Shown one piece after another: positions 1 through 11,563 of a DNA stretch of 64,000 nucleotides. The DNA is from Prinia subflava (taxonomy: Eukaryota; Chordata; Aves; Passeriformes; Cisticolidae). Positions within the stretch are counted from its first letter, which is position 1. Each line of letters begins with the position of its first letter. A program made the position numbers and the translations under genes. The stretch is from contig NC_086248.1 of the NCBI RefSeq assembly GCF_021018805.1, positions 51,527,485 through 51,591,484 on the forward strand, given 5' to 3'. The notes beneath the pieces were generated by a model that ran no database searches, was not told the origin of the DNA, and was given only the letters and a program-made list of their open reading frames with translations.

Positions 1-52
1 AAGGGACATTACTGAGTTCTAACTGAGGATATTCTATGGTTCTATGATTCAC
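1..52 (+). repeat. CR1 LINE 3' terminus (plus orientation)
   Basis: The first 52 bases read like the end of a plus-strand CR1: a degraded 'gggac...ccaactcaggatattctatg' followed by the terminal TTCTATGATTC-type short repeat. The body lies to the left of the window. Confidence 0.5.
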
Positions 53-535
53 AAGGGTCACTGGGTTGTGCTCCTGCCTCTCCACAGAATAACCACAAGA
101 ATCACATCCTGTGCTTGAGAGCATTGTCTGGGTGCTTCTTGAACTCTGCCAGGCTTGGTGCTGTGACCATTCCCTGGGGAGCCTGTTCCAGTGCCCAGCC
201 ATCCTCTAGGTGAGGAACCTCTTCCCAATATCCAGTCTAAACCTCCCCTGGTACAGCTTCAGGCCATTCCCTCAGATCCTGTCACTGTCACCACAGAGCA
301 GAGATCAGTGCCTGTTCCTCTGTTTCCCCTCATGAGGATGCTGCAGACTGCAAGGAGGTCTACCCCAGTCTCCTCTCCTCTGGGCTGGACAAACCAAGTC
401 ATTTCATCCACTCCTCATATGACTTCTCCCCTAGACACTTAAATATCTTAACAATCTTCCTCTGGATGCTCCCTAATAAAGTTATATCTTTATATTGTGG
501 TGCTCAAAACTGCACACAGGACTCAAAGTGAATAC
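53..535 (-). repeat. CR1 LINE 3' fragment (minus orientation)
   Basis: The plus strand carries the reverse complement of a CR1 3' region. Recognisable blocks are 'ccctggggagcctgttccagtgcccagcc', 'cccaatatccagtctaaacctcccctggtacagcttcaggccattccc' and 'tattgtggtgctcaaaactgcacacaggactcaa'. Divergence is moderate, with several stops in the ORF2 remnant. The copy is truncated at its 5' end near 535, the usual state of CR1. Confidence 0.75.
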
Positions 536-3500
536 TGTTAAATACAAGCTCATTGCCTACCAGTATCTGATAGCTGTATTTTCTCCAGGCTTATTATAGG
601 TTATATTCGTATTAAAGCTGTGGTATAGAGTTGAGCAACAATAATGTTTAAACAGTTTCCACTCTGGAATCAAGATATAAAGTTCCATGTTCAAAGTGAT
701 TCTGAATGTTGTAGCCTCACTAAAAACAAACTTATTCATAGATGTGACCTATCATTCAACTGAATAAGAAAAAGGAACAAAGAACTTCCAACATAAAATT
801 AAATACTTTTATCAGCAACATTAATATGAATAATATTTCCATTAAATAATAATTTGTAATCAATGCTAATACTGACTGCACAGTGAGTGAAAAAAAATTA
901 CTTCATGCAGAGCTATGAAAATAGTTAATATTTGAAAGACTGATCATAAATATGAAAAACCACACAACTGTTAAGTTTTAAACAAAATATGTCATTGCTC
1001 CATATTCCCACCCCAAAAAAAGCTTATATCAAACAACACATTTCCATTCTATCTGAAATAAAATACTCCTTTTTGTCTGAGTTTTTAAATCTCTCTGAAG
1101 AGTCATCTTATATATATTTCAAAGAAAAATGTAGTTTCCAAAATAAAGCTCTGAGCCAAGTTCTTAAGTAAAAGTTATTTTTCTTTTCCCCCCCAGAAGC
1201 CATGTATAAAATTGCATTAAAATTAAAAAAAAAAGAAAAAAAAAGGGGAAAAAAAAAAAGGAAAAAAAAAAGAAAAAAAAAAGGAAAAAAAAAAAGGAAA
1301 AAAAAAAAAAGAATCTGAGCCAAAATGTACATTTCAAAGCATCAAGATTGACTGAACTCATGGATCTAGTCTTAATATCGTCATATAAAGCACATTTTAG
1401 TGTATTGATTACATAACAAATATTAAAAATATTGTAGGTTCTTTAATGAAACATTTTATTTGAGAAATCAAATTTTAGTGAAATTATCACGAAGCAGGTT
1501 TGTGTCATCAAGAAAAAAGAGTCATGGCTGTGATTTTCCCAACAATATGAAAAAGTGATTGAAATAGAGAGCAGGTTGGTATTTATTGCCTGAATAAATG
1601 TACTTTCTTGATGGCATCCTAGCCTGGGTTGCAATTCTAACACAGGTCAAGGAGGAAAAATATAGCAAAAACTGAGAGGACAAAAGTTTGGGACTCAGTA
1701 GTTTGGCTGCCTAAATGCTCTTGATCATTGCAACATCTGCAGCTTTGAATTTGTGTGGCCTGAGTGCTCTCCAGATTCTCCACTACCATACAGATATTTT
1801 AGGACTCATTCTAGAAATTATAATTTTCACGGGTATTGTGGAGGTTTCTGTTTTACTGTTGCTCAGGAATATTGCTCAGCTTCCTGGAAACTAAAGGAAA
1901 TGTAATTCTGTCTTTAGTGGTTCTGAGGCAATTATTTTTCTCTCTCATTCTAAGATCTCTTAGCTCTCAGGAGATCAGGGAACAGAATGATCCCAGCCAC
2001 ACTCAGCAAGTATTTTGGCAAAGTATAAAATAATCAGTTTATTTAGTTTTATTTCACTTTTTTTTTCCCCCTAAACTGCAAACATTAGGAAAGGCTTATA
2101 CAGCTTCTTTCATAAATAATAAATTTATTTCTAGAGGCATATGAAATAAAATCCTTTTCCATGAGAAAATTTATAAAAATGAATAACATAGAATTTGACA
2201 TCAAGCATTTCTGGCAAATCTGACATGATATGAGACTTCAGGTGATTCATTTGAGATTTGATTGGAATAAACTGAAAACTTTCATTGCACAAGCTACAAA
2301 GTGCAGGAAATTTCAGGTCTAGATCATTCCTGTTTGCCACAAGTTACCATTGACTTGATCTCAATGTCTTATTCTTTACTTTTTTTGTACTTTCAAGTAC
2401 CTAGTATGACACATGAAAGGATATTTCCAGCTGTAAACACATTAGATATTTGCCACGGCATTTTTCATTATTTTTATATTTAACCATTTTTGCATGTATT
2501 TGAGACTGTTCAACATATTTTTATTCAGGGAAGTTTTGCTGGTAATATAGTATTTTTCTACCATGCATGGAATTGAGATTTGATTTAGTTTGACATTTTA
2601 CCATCTTTATTTGCTCTGATATTTTAAACAGACTGTTTTTCTTTTTTTATGAAAACTGGCAAAGTTATGTATAACGTTCCCATAAAACCATACAAATGTG
2701 CTTTTTGCTTCATTATAGTGACATACTCCTAGGCAATCCAGAGTAGGTGGAAGACAGAAAAGAACTTGAACCTGCCTCTGTAGCTCTTCCCTAAGCCACA
2801 TTATTCCCTAAAGAAAAAACAGTGCTGAAAAGCATATAGGCTGGCAAATTTGCTGAGGTGAATTTTAATTTTTAGTACCAGAATAGACAAAGTGTGACCC
2901 TCTGCTACCCGACAGGAAAGAACAATTGATTGCCTGTCATAATTTATATAGGTATGTGAGCACATGCATGAGCGTGTGTGTGCACCTATTATTTTTTAAC
3001 TCAGATAAAGCATTCATGTCCAAGAAGGGTTCAGGAAAACAAAAGTTGTACTGGGAATGACACAGATTGGAAAAGTTTAAATAAATGGCATTTCAAGTGG
3101 ATACGCTGTTGTGTGGGATGCACCACGTGTTAATAAACCAACCCCATTCTGTTTGCACTCAGTAGCTGCATAAAAATGGTGCTTTCTGTACTGCTGTTAA
3201 TCTTTTACCAGAAGTATTTCAGTCCAATCTACTGTTAAAATATTCTATGCAGTGTCTTAAGTACTTGAATCCTTAGCAGAAAGTTGGCTTGGTCTTACAG
3301 TTTTATAATCTTGGTTTTATAAGCGATATATAAAAACCTCTCAGAACCTCGTATCATGATGGTTAATTAAAACCAAATGAGAGAGAGTGGTAAAGCTCTC
3401 CAAGATATCCTGTCATTAAGAATATTGCAAACATAAGCATTTAGATAAAGAGGAGATCCCTTTAGTCCCTTCTGCTGAAGGGAAATATTGCAATATGAGT

Positions 3501-4259
3501 TCAGTCCTGTTGTTAGACCTGAGGTAATCCACATGAGAAAGTCTTGCATCAAACTAGATTTTTCCTGTTCTGCTCCCAAAGAGTATGTGTTCTGCTATTC
3601 TTACTTTCTTGATCATTGTAGAAAACCCCACTGCTGCTTTACACTTTGATTTATGAAGATCATGAACTGTACAAATTCATTTCTTTCTGAAATAAGAAAA
3701 CACTAAGGAAATCTCTTAAAATGTGAAATTGTGCCACACATATACTCACTCCTCTACATATGATCATCTTTTGTGGAGGACAATAAACAGTTTTCTTGAT
3801 GGATTTTTGTGAAGAAAAGGAAAGCAGGTGACAGTTCTCTCTTCAGTATCTTTGTTTGAAAGCTGCTACCTTGCTGGGAAATATTTGAGAATAATTTTGT
3901 GCAAAGAAAAGAAATAAAAGCCTAGATGAAATTCAGCCATGTTCAGTTCCATTTATTTGGCCTGAGACTTTTCTTCACAGGCAGAAAGCCATAGCATCGA
4001 AACTGTCCATCATAAATTGTAGATGTAATATATAAGCATACATGTTATAGAAAAGTCTAATCCCCACCACTGCTCCCCTGGCAATCAAGTATCATTTTCA
4101 TAATTATCACAATGAACTGGATGAGGCCCATTTACTCCCATTCTCACAAAGCGAAGCTGGTACCACTTCCAAAACATTAATGCCTGGAAAGATAATTATA
4201 TCTGTAGTGGATGTGATAGTCTGGACTCAACAAAGCTTAAGCATGCCCTTGAATGCTTT
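536..4259 (-). other. Intronic or flanking sequence, no gene seen
   Basis: AT-rich, unique-looking sequence downstream of the last recognised exon. Apart from the A-rich tract at 1227-1311, I see no exon with paired splice sites in the expected phase and no repeat I can name. Confidence 0.6.
1227..1311. repeat. A-rich purine tract
   Basis: Runs of 8-12 A separated by single or paired G over about 85 bp; gives Phe-rich spurious reading frames on the minus strand. Confidence 0.95.
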
Positions 4260-5446
4260 GCTAGGTGACTCGCCTGGTGGATGCAGGGAAGGCTGTGGAT
4301 GTTTTCTATTTGGACTTCAGCAGGGCCTTTGGCACTGTCTCCCACAGCACACTCCTGGAAAAGCTGGCAGCCCACGGCTGGGACAGGAGCTCTCTCTGCT
4401 GGGTCAGGAACTGGCTGCATGGCAGGACCAGAGAGTGGAGGTGAAGGGTGCTGCATCCAGCTGGGGCCAGGCACCAGTGGTGTCCCTCAGGGGGTTGTGC
4501 TGGGGCCAGCTCTCTTCAATATCTTTACTGATGGCATGGATGAGGGGGTTGAGTCTTTCATGAGTAAATTTGCAGACAACACTGAGCTGGGAGCGTGTGT
4601 GGATCTGTTGGAAGGGAGGAGGGCTCTGCAGAGAGACCTGGAATGGCTGGATGGATGGGCAGAGTCCAATGGGATGAAGTTTAATAAGTCCAAGTGCCAA
4701 GTCCTGCATTTTGGCCACAATAACCCCTGCACTGCTATAGGCTGGGCACGGTGTGGCTGGACAGTGCCCAGGCAGAAAGGGACCTGGGGGTGCTGGTGAC
4801 AGCAGCTGAACAGGAGCCAGCAGTGTGCCCTGGAGGCCAAGGAGGCCAAGGGCGTCCTGGCCTGGATCAGGAATGGTGTGGCCAGCAGGAGCAGGGAGGT
4901 CAGGATTCTTCCCCTGTCCTGGGCACTGGTGAGGCCACACCTCGAGTGCTGTGTCCAGCTCTGGCCCCTCAGTTCAGGAAGGACATTGAGACACTTGAGC
5001 ACAACCAGAGGAGGCAACGAGGCTGGAGAGGGGCTGGGAACACAAACCCTGTGAGGAACGACTGAGGGAGCTGGGGGTGTTTAGCCTGGAGAAAAAGAGA
5101 CTCAGAGGTGACCTAATCACTCTACAACCTCTTGAAATGTGGCTGCAGTCAAGTGGGATTTGGTCTCTTTCTCCAGGCAGCAGCTGACAGAAGGAGAGGA
5201 CACAGTCTCAAGCTGCACCAAGGGAAATACAGGCTGGATGTTAGGAAAAATATTTTTACAGAAAGAGTGATAAAGTACTGGAATTGTCTGCCTGGGGAAG
5301 TTGTGGAGTCACCATCCCCGGATGTGTTTAAAAAAAGATTGGATGTGGCACTTGGTGCCTTGGTTTAGTTGAGGTGTTAGGGCTGAGTTGGACTCGAATC
5401 TTGAAGGCCTCATCCAACCTAGTGATTCTGTGATTCTGTGAATTCA
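4260..5446 (+). repeat. CR1 LINE, about 1.2 kb, with decayed reverse transcriptase
   Basis: A 5'-truncated CR1 in plus orientation. Starting at 4301 one frame reads [15 protein letters not shown], the reverse-transcriptase motif A region, with Gly where the family has Asp in AFD. About 4550-4590, in a different frame, is [10 protein letters not shown], the motif C region, with Asn replacing the second Asp of FADD. The C-terminal ORF2 segment (VRKNIFTERVIKYWN, LPGEVVESPSPDVFKKRLDV) is at about 5240-5350. The element ends in the typical GATTCTGTGATTCTGTGA short repeat at about 5420-5445. The frameshift between motifs and the altered catalytic residue show that it is dead. Confidence 0.93.
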
Positions 5447-8400
5447 AGATGGAGCTAAAGATATGTTAAATCCTTATTGAAACTGGGCACAATTCTAGTC
5501 AAAAGTGCACTTGAATCATTGAACAAGTTCAGGGCTATGAAAGTTTGCCAGACTCAGAACAAACCACCTTAAAATGCCTTTTCTGTAAAGAGTGGACACT
5601 TCCATAATGTTTTTAGCTCTGTTTTTTTAATTGCACTTAACTTGACCCTCTTTTATTGACATTATTGTTACTTTCATGTATGAATAAAAATCATTTTTGT
5701 AGTTAACTTGCTCCCCCTGCCTTGCTCTTTAAGTAGTGCTGTCTTTGTGTTAGCAATACAAAAGTACTTTGATGCATAGCAAATATCTGGTGAGAAAAAA
5801 AGAAACAAGACTGCATTTACAGTACAAGTATCTTCACACACACTGTGAACTGAAAGGGAGTATTGGAAATTATTTTAACTCTATATTATCCTGAAACAGA
5901 GAATACTCTAGGGAAGGTATAAATGCAAAATAATGTCCCAACATCCTAGCGAAAGTAGTAAAAAGGTCATGGATTTTAGGCCATTTACTCAAAAACATTC
6001 AAAAATATTGGTGAATAAAACCTGGATTTCAGATTAGAAAGCTTAGTGTAAACTAATCTATTTCATGCTCTATTTAAATAAATCCTATATGTAAAGAATT
6101 CCTGGTTGTAAAATAAGATCTTCTAACATCAGAAAATTCTTCCCCGTTCAGGGCATCATCTATTGTGACATAAGTAAAGAATTCATTTTTCCTTTCCCAT
6201 TCAGAGTCAGATAATGGCTCAGCTTACATAATCCTGTGGACAATTTAGGACATCATGTTCTGTAATATTTTCTGAGACTTCAACTGGGATGAAAATGTCA
6301 GTGGGTTGAAATGATTTGTGGAATGTATCTCCATCCACATAATAGATTCGTGCAGATATTAAGTGGCTGAGGGATGGACTGCTGCACCAGCAACACGGCT
6401 TTAGCTGCTGAAGGGACAATGCATTCCTGGCAGACCAGGAGCAGAGTCAGCTCTGAGGCTTCAGTAAAGCCTAGTGGAAGCACCCTGGGACAAAGAGTAG
6501 AAGATCAAGACCCAGTTTCTCCCATCCTTTGGCATATTGCTGGGGATTGAGATCAGATAATTTTCAGCTACTGTGCAAAAACAGGCAAGCCTGGAACCAT
6601 CCCATTGAAACCAGAAAGAAAATTACTAAATCAGAGAAGATACGATATTTAACTTCTCAAAGAGCTAAGATGGGACAGAAGAAGAATTATGTTAAAATGG
6701 ACTGAAAAGAAAGATTTGGTGATTCAGAAGGACTACAGAACGATCCTGGATCTAAATCTAAAGACCCTGAGCAGCAATATTAATGCAGGTAGGGCTCCTT
6801 TATTTTGTTTACTGCTGCATAAACACCTGCTTTCTGAGTGAAGATTTATTTTGTACAGAAATAAACTGCAAGGCTTGAACTACATTCAATAAGTTACTTC
6901 TAACATTTGCCCCCAAAGAGATAGACTGTAAACCCAGAATATAAACCCTGAGAATGTCTGTGCTTATGTTCTGAAAAAGTCTGAGAGGGTTAACATCAGG
7001 GTACAGAAAATTGAACTGTCTATTCCAGCTACCAGAATAATTTTCTTGGTAACATCAGTATGACAGAAATACATGCAGAGATGCTTTCACCAGGTGCAGT
7101 GGTTGCTTATAAAGAGAAATTTCAGGACACACAGAGGCACTCAGACATAAGATCCCGAGGAGAATGCAGGACTGAAAATGTTACTATGTCCCTACAGAGT
7201 GAGAGAGACAGGCCTCTTTTCCTTTCTCTAAAGCAGCTTACAGCAGGGTGTGTAACATAAACTTGACCCTGATCTTTGAAGTCCCTCATCTTGGACTGAC
7301 TACACATATCTACACAAGATGAGAATACATGGTTTGATGGATGATGCAGAGGGTGTGGTGCTGTGAGTAAAATACATCCCTGGTGTGTGACTTGAGACCT
7401 GAATCTGAGAAACCTGACATAATTCATGATAAGTTTTCCTGTTCCATTGTGTTGCTAAATTTTTCAATAGAAATGTTGATTTTTGTTAATCTTCTGTAAC
7501 ATATGATATTAACTTTTTATACACTTGTGTCCTACAGGTGATAATTAAAAAATAATCAATAATCCAGGTCCTTGATAAACCCTTTCTACACTTCAAACAT
7601 ACCTACTGTGACATAAACTTCTGTAATTTTTCCTTTTTATGTAGACTAAAACTGGTTATTGCCATAAAGCTCTTGGCAATAGCTTTCCTGCTGCCATTTT
7701 CGTTACAATCATTTATCTTGAACCAAAAATTAACTTCCCTGCTAAGTAAATAGTGCCCATTGCCAGTAAAACCAGTAGTCCTTCTTGCTTTAGGCAGCGA
7801 TCTGAACCTATACAACCCATCCTCTAACCAAGTTTTTCAGTATAGCCTGCATTCTAATATTCTGTACTTACCCCCACTAACTCATTTCCTATATAATTTC
7901 ATACAAATGTACTCTTTCTGTTTCTTACAAACAATAGAAAGATTGGTGGCATAATAAAGTAATAATAATTCTCGTACAACTGGAGTCAGTTTGGATGCAG
8001 CTTAAATCTGAGCGCTTAAAATTAGCTATTGTCTGTCATACTTATTTTATTCTTTCTGGATCCAGACTAAATTTTATTGGTTTTTCAAGGGGGAAATTGT
8101 GTTCAAAAAGAGTTTCTGTTATGAACCCAAAGCGAGTGATTAATAAGATTTTTCTTTTGCATGTGTGTATAGAGGAATATGGGGAAAATTTGGCATTTAA
8201 ACTCACTAATTAGGCAGTTAAGTGACAGTACAAAATCCATTAAACATACTGTAAAATTAAATTAAAAATTTCAAGACCATTCCAGGGAAACTCTAAGCAG
8301 TAATTAGGATTTAATTTTTGCAGTTTTGAAAAGTTAGAGCTGGTTTTTAAATCAGGCAGATTATCAGGGGATAGAGCTGTCACTGGTGCACAGAGAAGGT

Positions 8401-11400
8401 ACAGGAGCCTTGCCTATGAAGTGAGGCCATCCCCTGAGAGGGACTCACAGATGAGCTGTCCCCATCCCTCTTCCTGCCTGCAGGATGCATGAGGTTAGTG
8501 GCACTGAGGCTCCTTGCTGCCTGCTGGGGAATACAGTCACATTCCTGTTCATTTGGCTGGAAATTCTCTCTGCATGGTTTGAGCCTGTGCTCCCACCCCT
8601 GTCCTTCACCTCCATGGGCATGCATTTCCCACAGTGACAAAACAGACCCAGCAAATTTCAAATTTACTAAACTGAGGTGTGATGTCTCTGCCTCAAAGAC
8701 AGCTGGAATATTCACCCAGCAGAATTCACTACTGCTGCAGGGCATGATAATGATTGAGGTGTGAGGCTGCAAAGGGATGGGAATAAGAGGGAGATTTCCC
8801 TCCTAGCCCTCTCTCCTGACAAAGGATGTCAGGATGAGGCAGCTACTCTCTACCTACACCCCTGGCTCTGAGCAACCCTTCAGGGAGAGCCTGCTGGGCC
8901 CACACACGAGAGTGCCTGAGGAAATCCTGTGGAAGGAACCTGTGCCACTCCTCAGGGCAAAAGCACAGGCTGATATTTTATAAGGGTAGGTCACTCTCAG
9001 ACCTGTTCTGCTGGCACAGCTGGGGAGACAATGCACCATGCAGGAAAAAAGAGGGAATGGCTGCAGGATTTAGAATGGGAAAAACATAAAACAGGGTAAC
9101 TGAGGAAGATGTGCAACAAAACATCTTCAGCTCTGATTTCTCCCTTTAGAACAGCATTACTTGCATATATCTGTGAAACTATTCTGCTTTACAGCCAAAT
9201 ACTGGGATCTCCAGCCCAATTTCTGATGATTGTCAGAGAGGTGATTTTTTTCCAATTAGAGAAATCTGGAAATGTTTGAAAGTATCTACTTTGAAAATGA
9301 GGTGATGGAAATTTATTAAGGCTGGTTTCCCAGAGCAGCTGTCAGCTTGCAGATCCAGAAGTTCTCATAGACTTCCAAACGCCATATCCACTTTCTTTGC
9401 TTTCTCTATATACAGATACATATAGGAAGGTAAAAATAGTGCATGTTGAATTAGGCAGGCATTTCTCAACCAGTGACATTAAGATCAGGAACATATGTGA
9501 TGTAGATGCACTGTGAGATGACCAGCTGTGCTCTCAGTCTGTTCAGTCTGTTAAGAGGAGTAAACCTTGAGCTTTAGGCATTCTTGGGTACAGGTTGTGG
9601 TGTAATAAGATATATGGAAGAAAACGAAATATGAAATTGGATAACATATTTAATTTACTGTGCTAATAGGCAACAGCCTACTTATGATGTTGCCAAACAA
9701 GCATATTTAATATTTTGCTATGGTGAGTTATTCTGGTGGTGAATTAATTTTCAGAGAACAGGAGGGGAATCTAAAATGTAGAATTCAAAACCTACTGCTC
9801 TTTATAATTTTTAAGGCAAGCTACATATTTAGAAATGTGTCAGAACAGACAAACTTATTTTATTTTTCCATAAGAAGCCATACCAGTTTTCCCCCTTTCT
9901 TTATCTTAAGCAGATTACTGTCATCACCATTCTTGTCAACAAGCAGACTCATTGGAATATTTTTCAAACATGAACACAAATACTGGATGCAAGCAGGTGG
10001 AATGAATTAATTATAAGCATATGGTTCTAACATAATTTCTACAGAGTGCTATTGAGACTTCTAAGGGTCTAGCTATACAACACACTTTGGCAACAAAGCT
10101 GCTTTAAGGAACTATCAGTGACATGAATATAAATGTTTGTGGAGCCAGCCTTGCTGAAATGATCCAGGCTGAAGGCTCTGCCACACACACATCCCTAGGA
10201 CAGTTTTCAGCTGTGAGCCATGGCGGTGGTGTGGTTCACACTGTCACCCCTGCTGTGTGAGCAGAGGTGAACACGGTGTCAAGCAGACACAGCAGGCAGG
10301 GATGGGGAGCACAGGTGGGGGAATGGTGCTTCCCAGGCCACGTGCACACAGTGCATTGTACAGCCATGCAGTATGGGCTGCAACACCCACATCCACTGTG
10401 ATTGCAGGCTATGAGCCCTGCTGTGAGAGAGACACTGCAGGTGTTCCTGGCTTGCACCGATCCTTGACCAATTCCCAACCACCCCTACTGATGCAAGTTA
10501 TTATTCCCCTTTTCAGGGGAGGAGAGCTCTGAGATAGACTACTGAAACAGTCTTAATCAGAGAAAGATAGCCAGAAAACAATTCCAAAGGCGAAAAAAAA
10601 AGAAAAAAAAAAAGAAATAAAAATATTTCAGATCCATACAGAAGGATCAGCTGGAGGCAAGAAGCAGCAGAGGAAGTGTGGGCTGGCCACTGCTGGGATG
10701 CCAGCACCAGGCACAGCTCAGTAGCACAGAGTCTGGTGCAGCACCAGCTATCCTGCTTCAGACTACAATAATATTATGGTTTTATAATCTGCAGATTTTC
10801 ATATGGCCGTTCCTGAGGGGGTTTTTGATAGTTAATATAAAATGTAGTCAAACTACAAATATAATGACTATTCAGGTTGTTATTCACTATATTGGGTTTT
10901 ATTTAATTAAGCAGAAGTGAGATGTAACATTTTTGAAGACAGCTGTGAAGCACATGAGATCATAAATAAATAAAAATTATTTGATTTTTACAATCCAATT
11001 TAAATCCAGATAGGAATTTATGCCATTATTTGTTTTAAAAGTTTGTTATTACGATTTATGTATTTATGATTACCTAAGAGCTGCATTTTAACAACCTATT
11101 GTGAGATCAGTACTTTGAAATATCAGATCCCCTTCTCAAAGGACTCAAACATAGCTTCACATGGAAATTAATTTCTGTAAATATTGCTTTAAATGCAGAC
11201 TTTACAGTCAGATTGTCTTTTTTGATTTCAGGGCCTGTAGAATGGCCCAATATGAAGAAACCTCATAGCTGCCATGGGAGAACAAGAAGCAAACATAATG
11301 TTAGAAATCAGTGCTAAATACTATTTTTCCTGGCAAATATTTCACATATGAATTGTCACACAGATTTAGGGCAAAACAGGCAAAAAACCCACCCCAACAA

Positions 11401-11509
11401 CTAACAAAAGCCACTGGCTTCTGTGCAATCCAGCAGATGGTGCTATGATGCAATAAACTGGTTCAAGAGTACAAGAAATACACTGCATGCAAACATTTTT
11501 CTCCTTTAC
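5447..11509 (-). other. Intron sequence, no gene seen
   Basis: Probable intron following the exon at 11563-11510 in the transcript. Slightly GC-richer islands at 8350-9050 and 10140-10500 contain no supported exon or named repeat. A poly-A-rich run sits at 10592-10620. Confidence 0.6.
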
Positions 11510-11563
11510 CTGGTGCTGCTACTTTTTTGATGGCTGGGTTGGCTGCAGGAGCTTTTGCTGGCT
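11510..11563 (-). CDS. TRDN: Triadin-like coding exon, 54 nt
   Basis: Read on the minus strand, a pyrimidine-rich tract ending TTTTAAG precedes 54 open bases, followed by the donor CCAG|GTAAAG. With a phase-1 start the exon reads PAKAPAANPAIKKVAAP, and the split first codon is Glu or Lys. The Ala/Pro/Lys composition and the pattern (E/K)PxKA...KxAA resemble a short human triadin exon located just after the KKSEK-type exon. In the family this would be extended luminal chain in the sarcoplasmic reticulum, with no catalytic role. It is the most 3' exon I recognise; nothing convincing follows in the remaining 11.5 kb, so the next exon is probably outside the window or too small to call. Confidence 0.7.

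Noticed and set aside
191..442. 83-codon plus-strand frame
   Set aside because: Lies wholly inside a minus-oriented CR1 fragment.
1108..1361. Phe-rich open frames on the minus strand
   Set aside because: They are readings of the A-rich purine tract, not coding sequence; the same holds for frames at 18863-19097, 26500-26694, 40238-40619 and 42071-42359.
4404..5017. Long minus-strand frames (176-178 codons)
   Set aside because: Antisense to the CR1 at 4.26-5.45 kb; no independent support.
8350..9050. GC-richer island with overlapping frames on both strands
   Set aside because: No splice sites in phase, no recognisable domain, no CpG-island character; left as unassigned intron.
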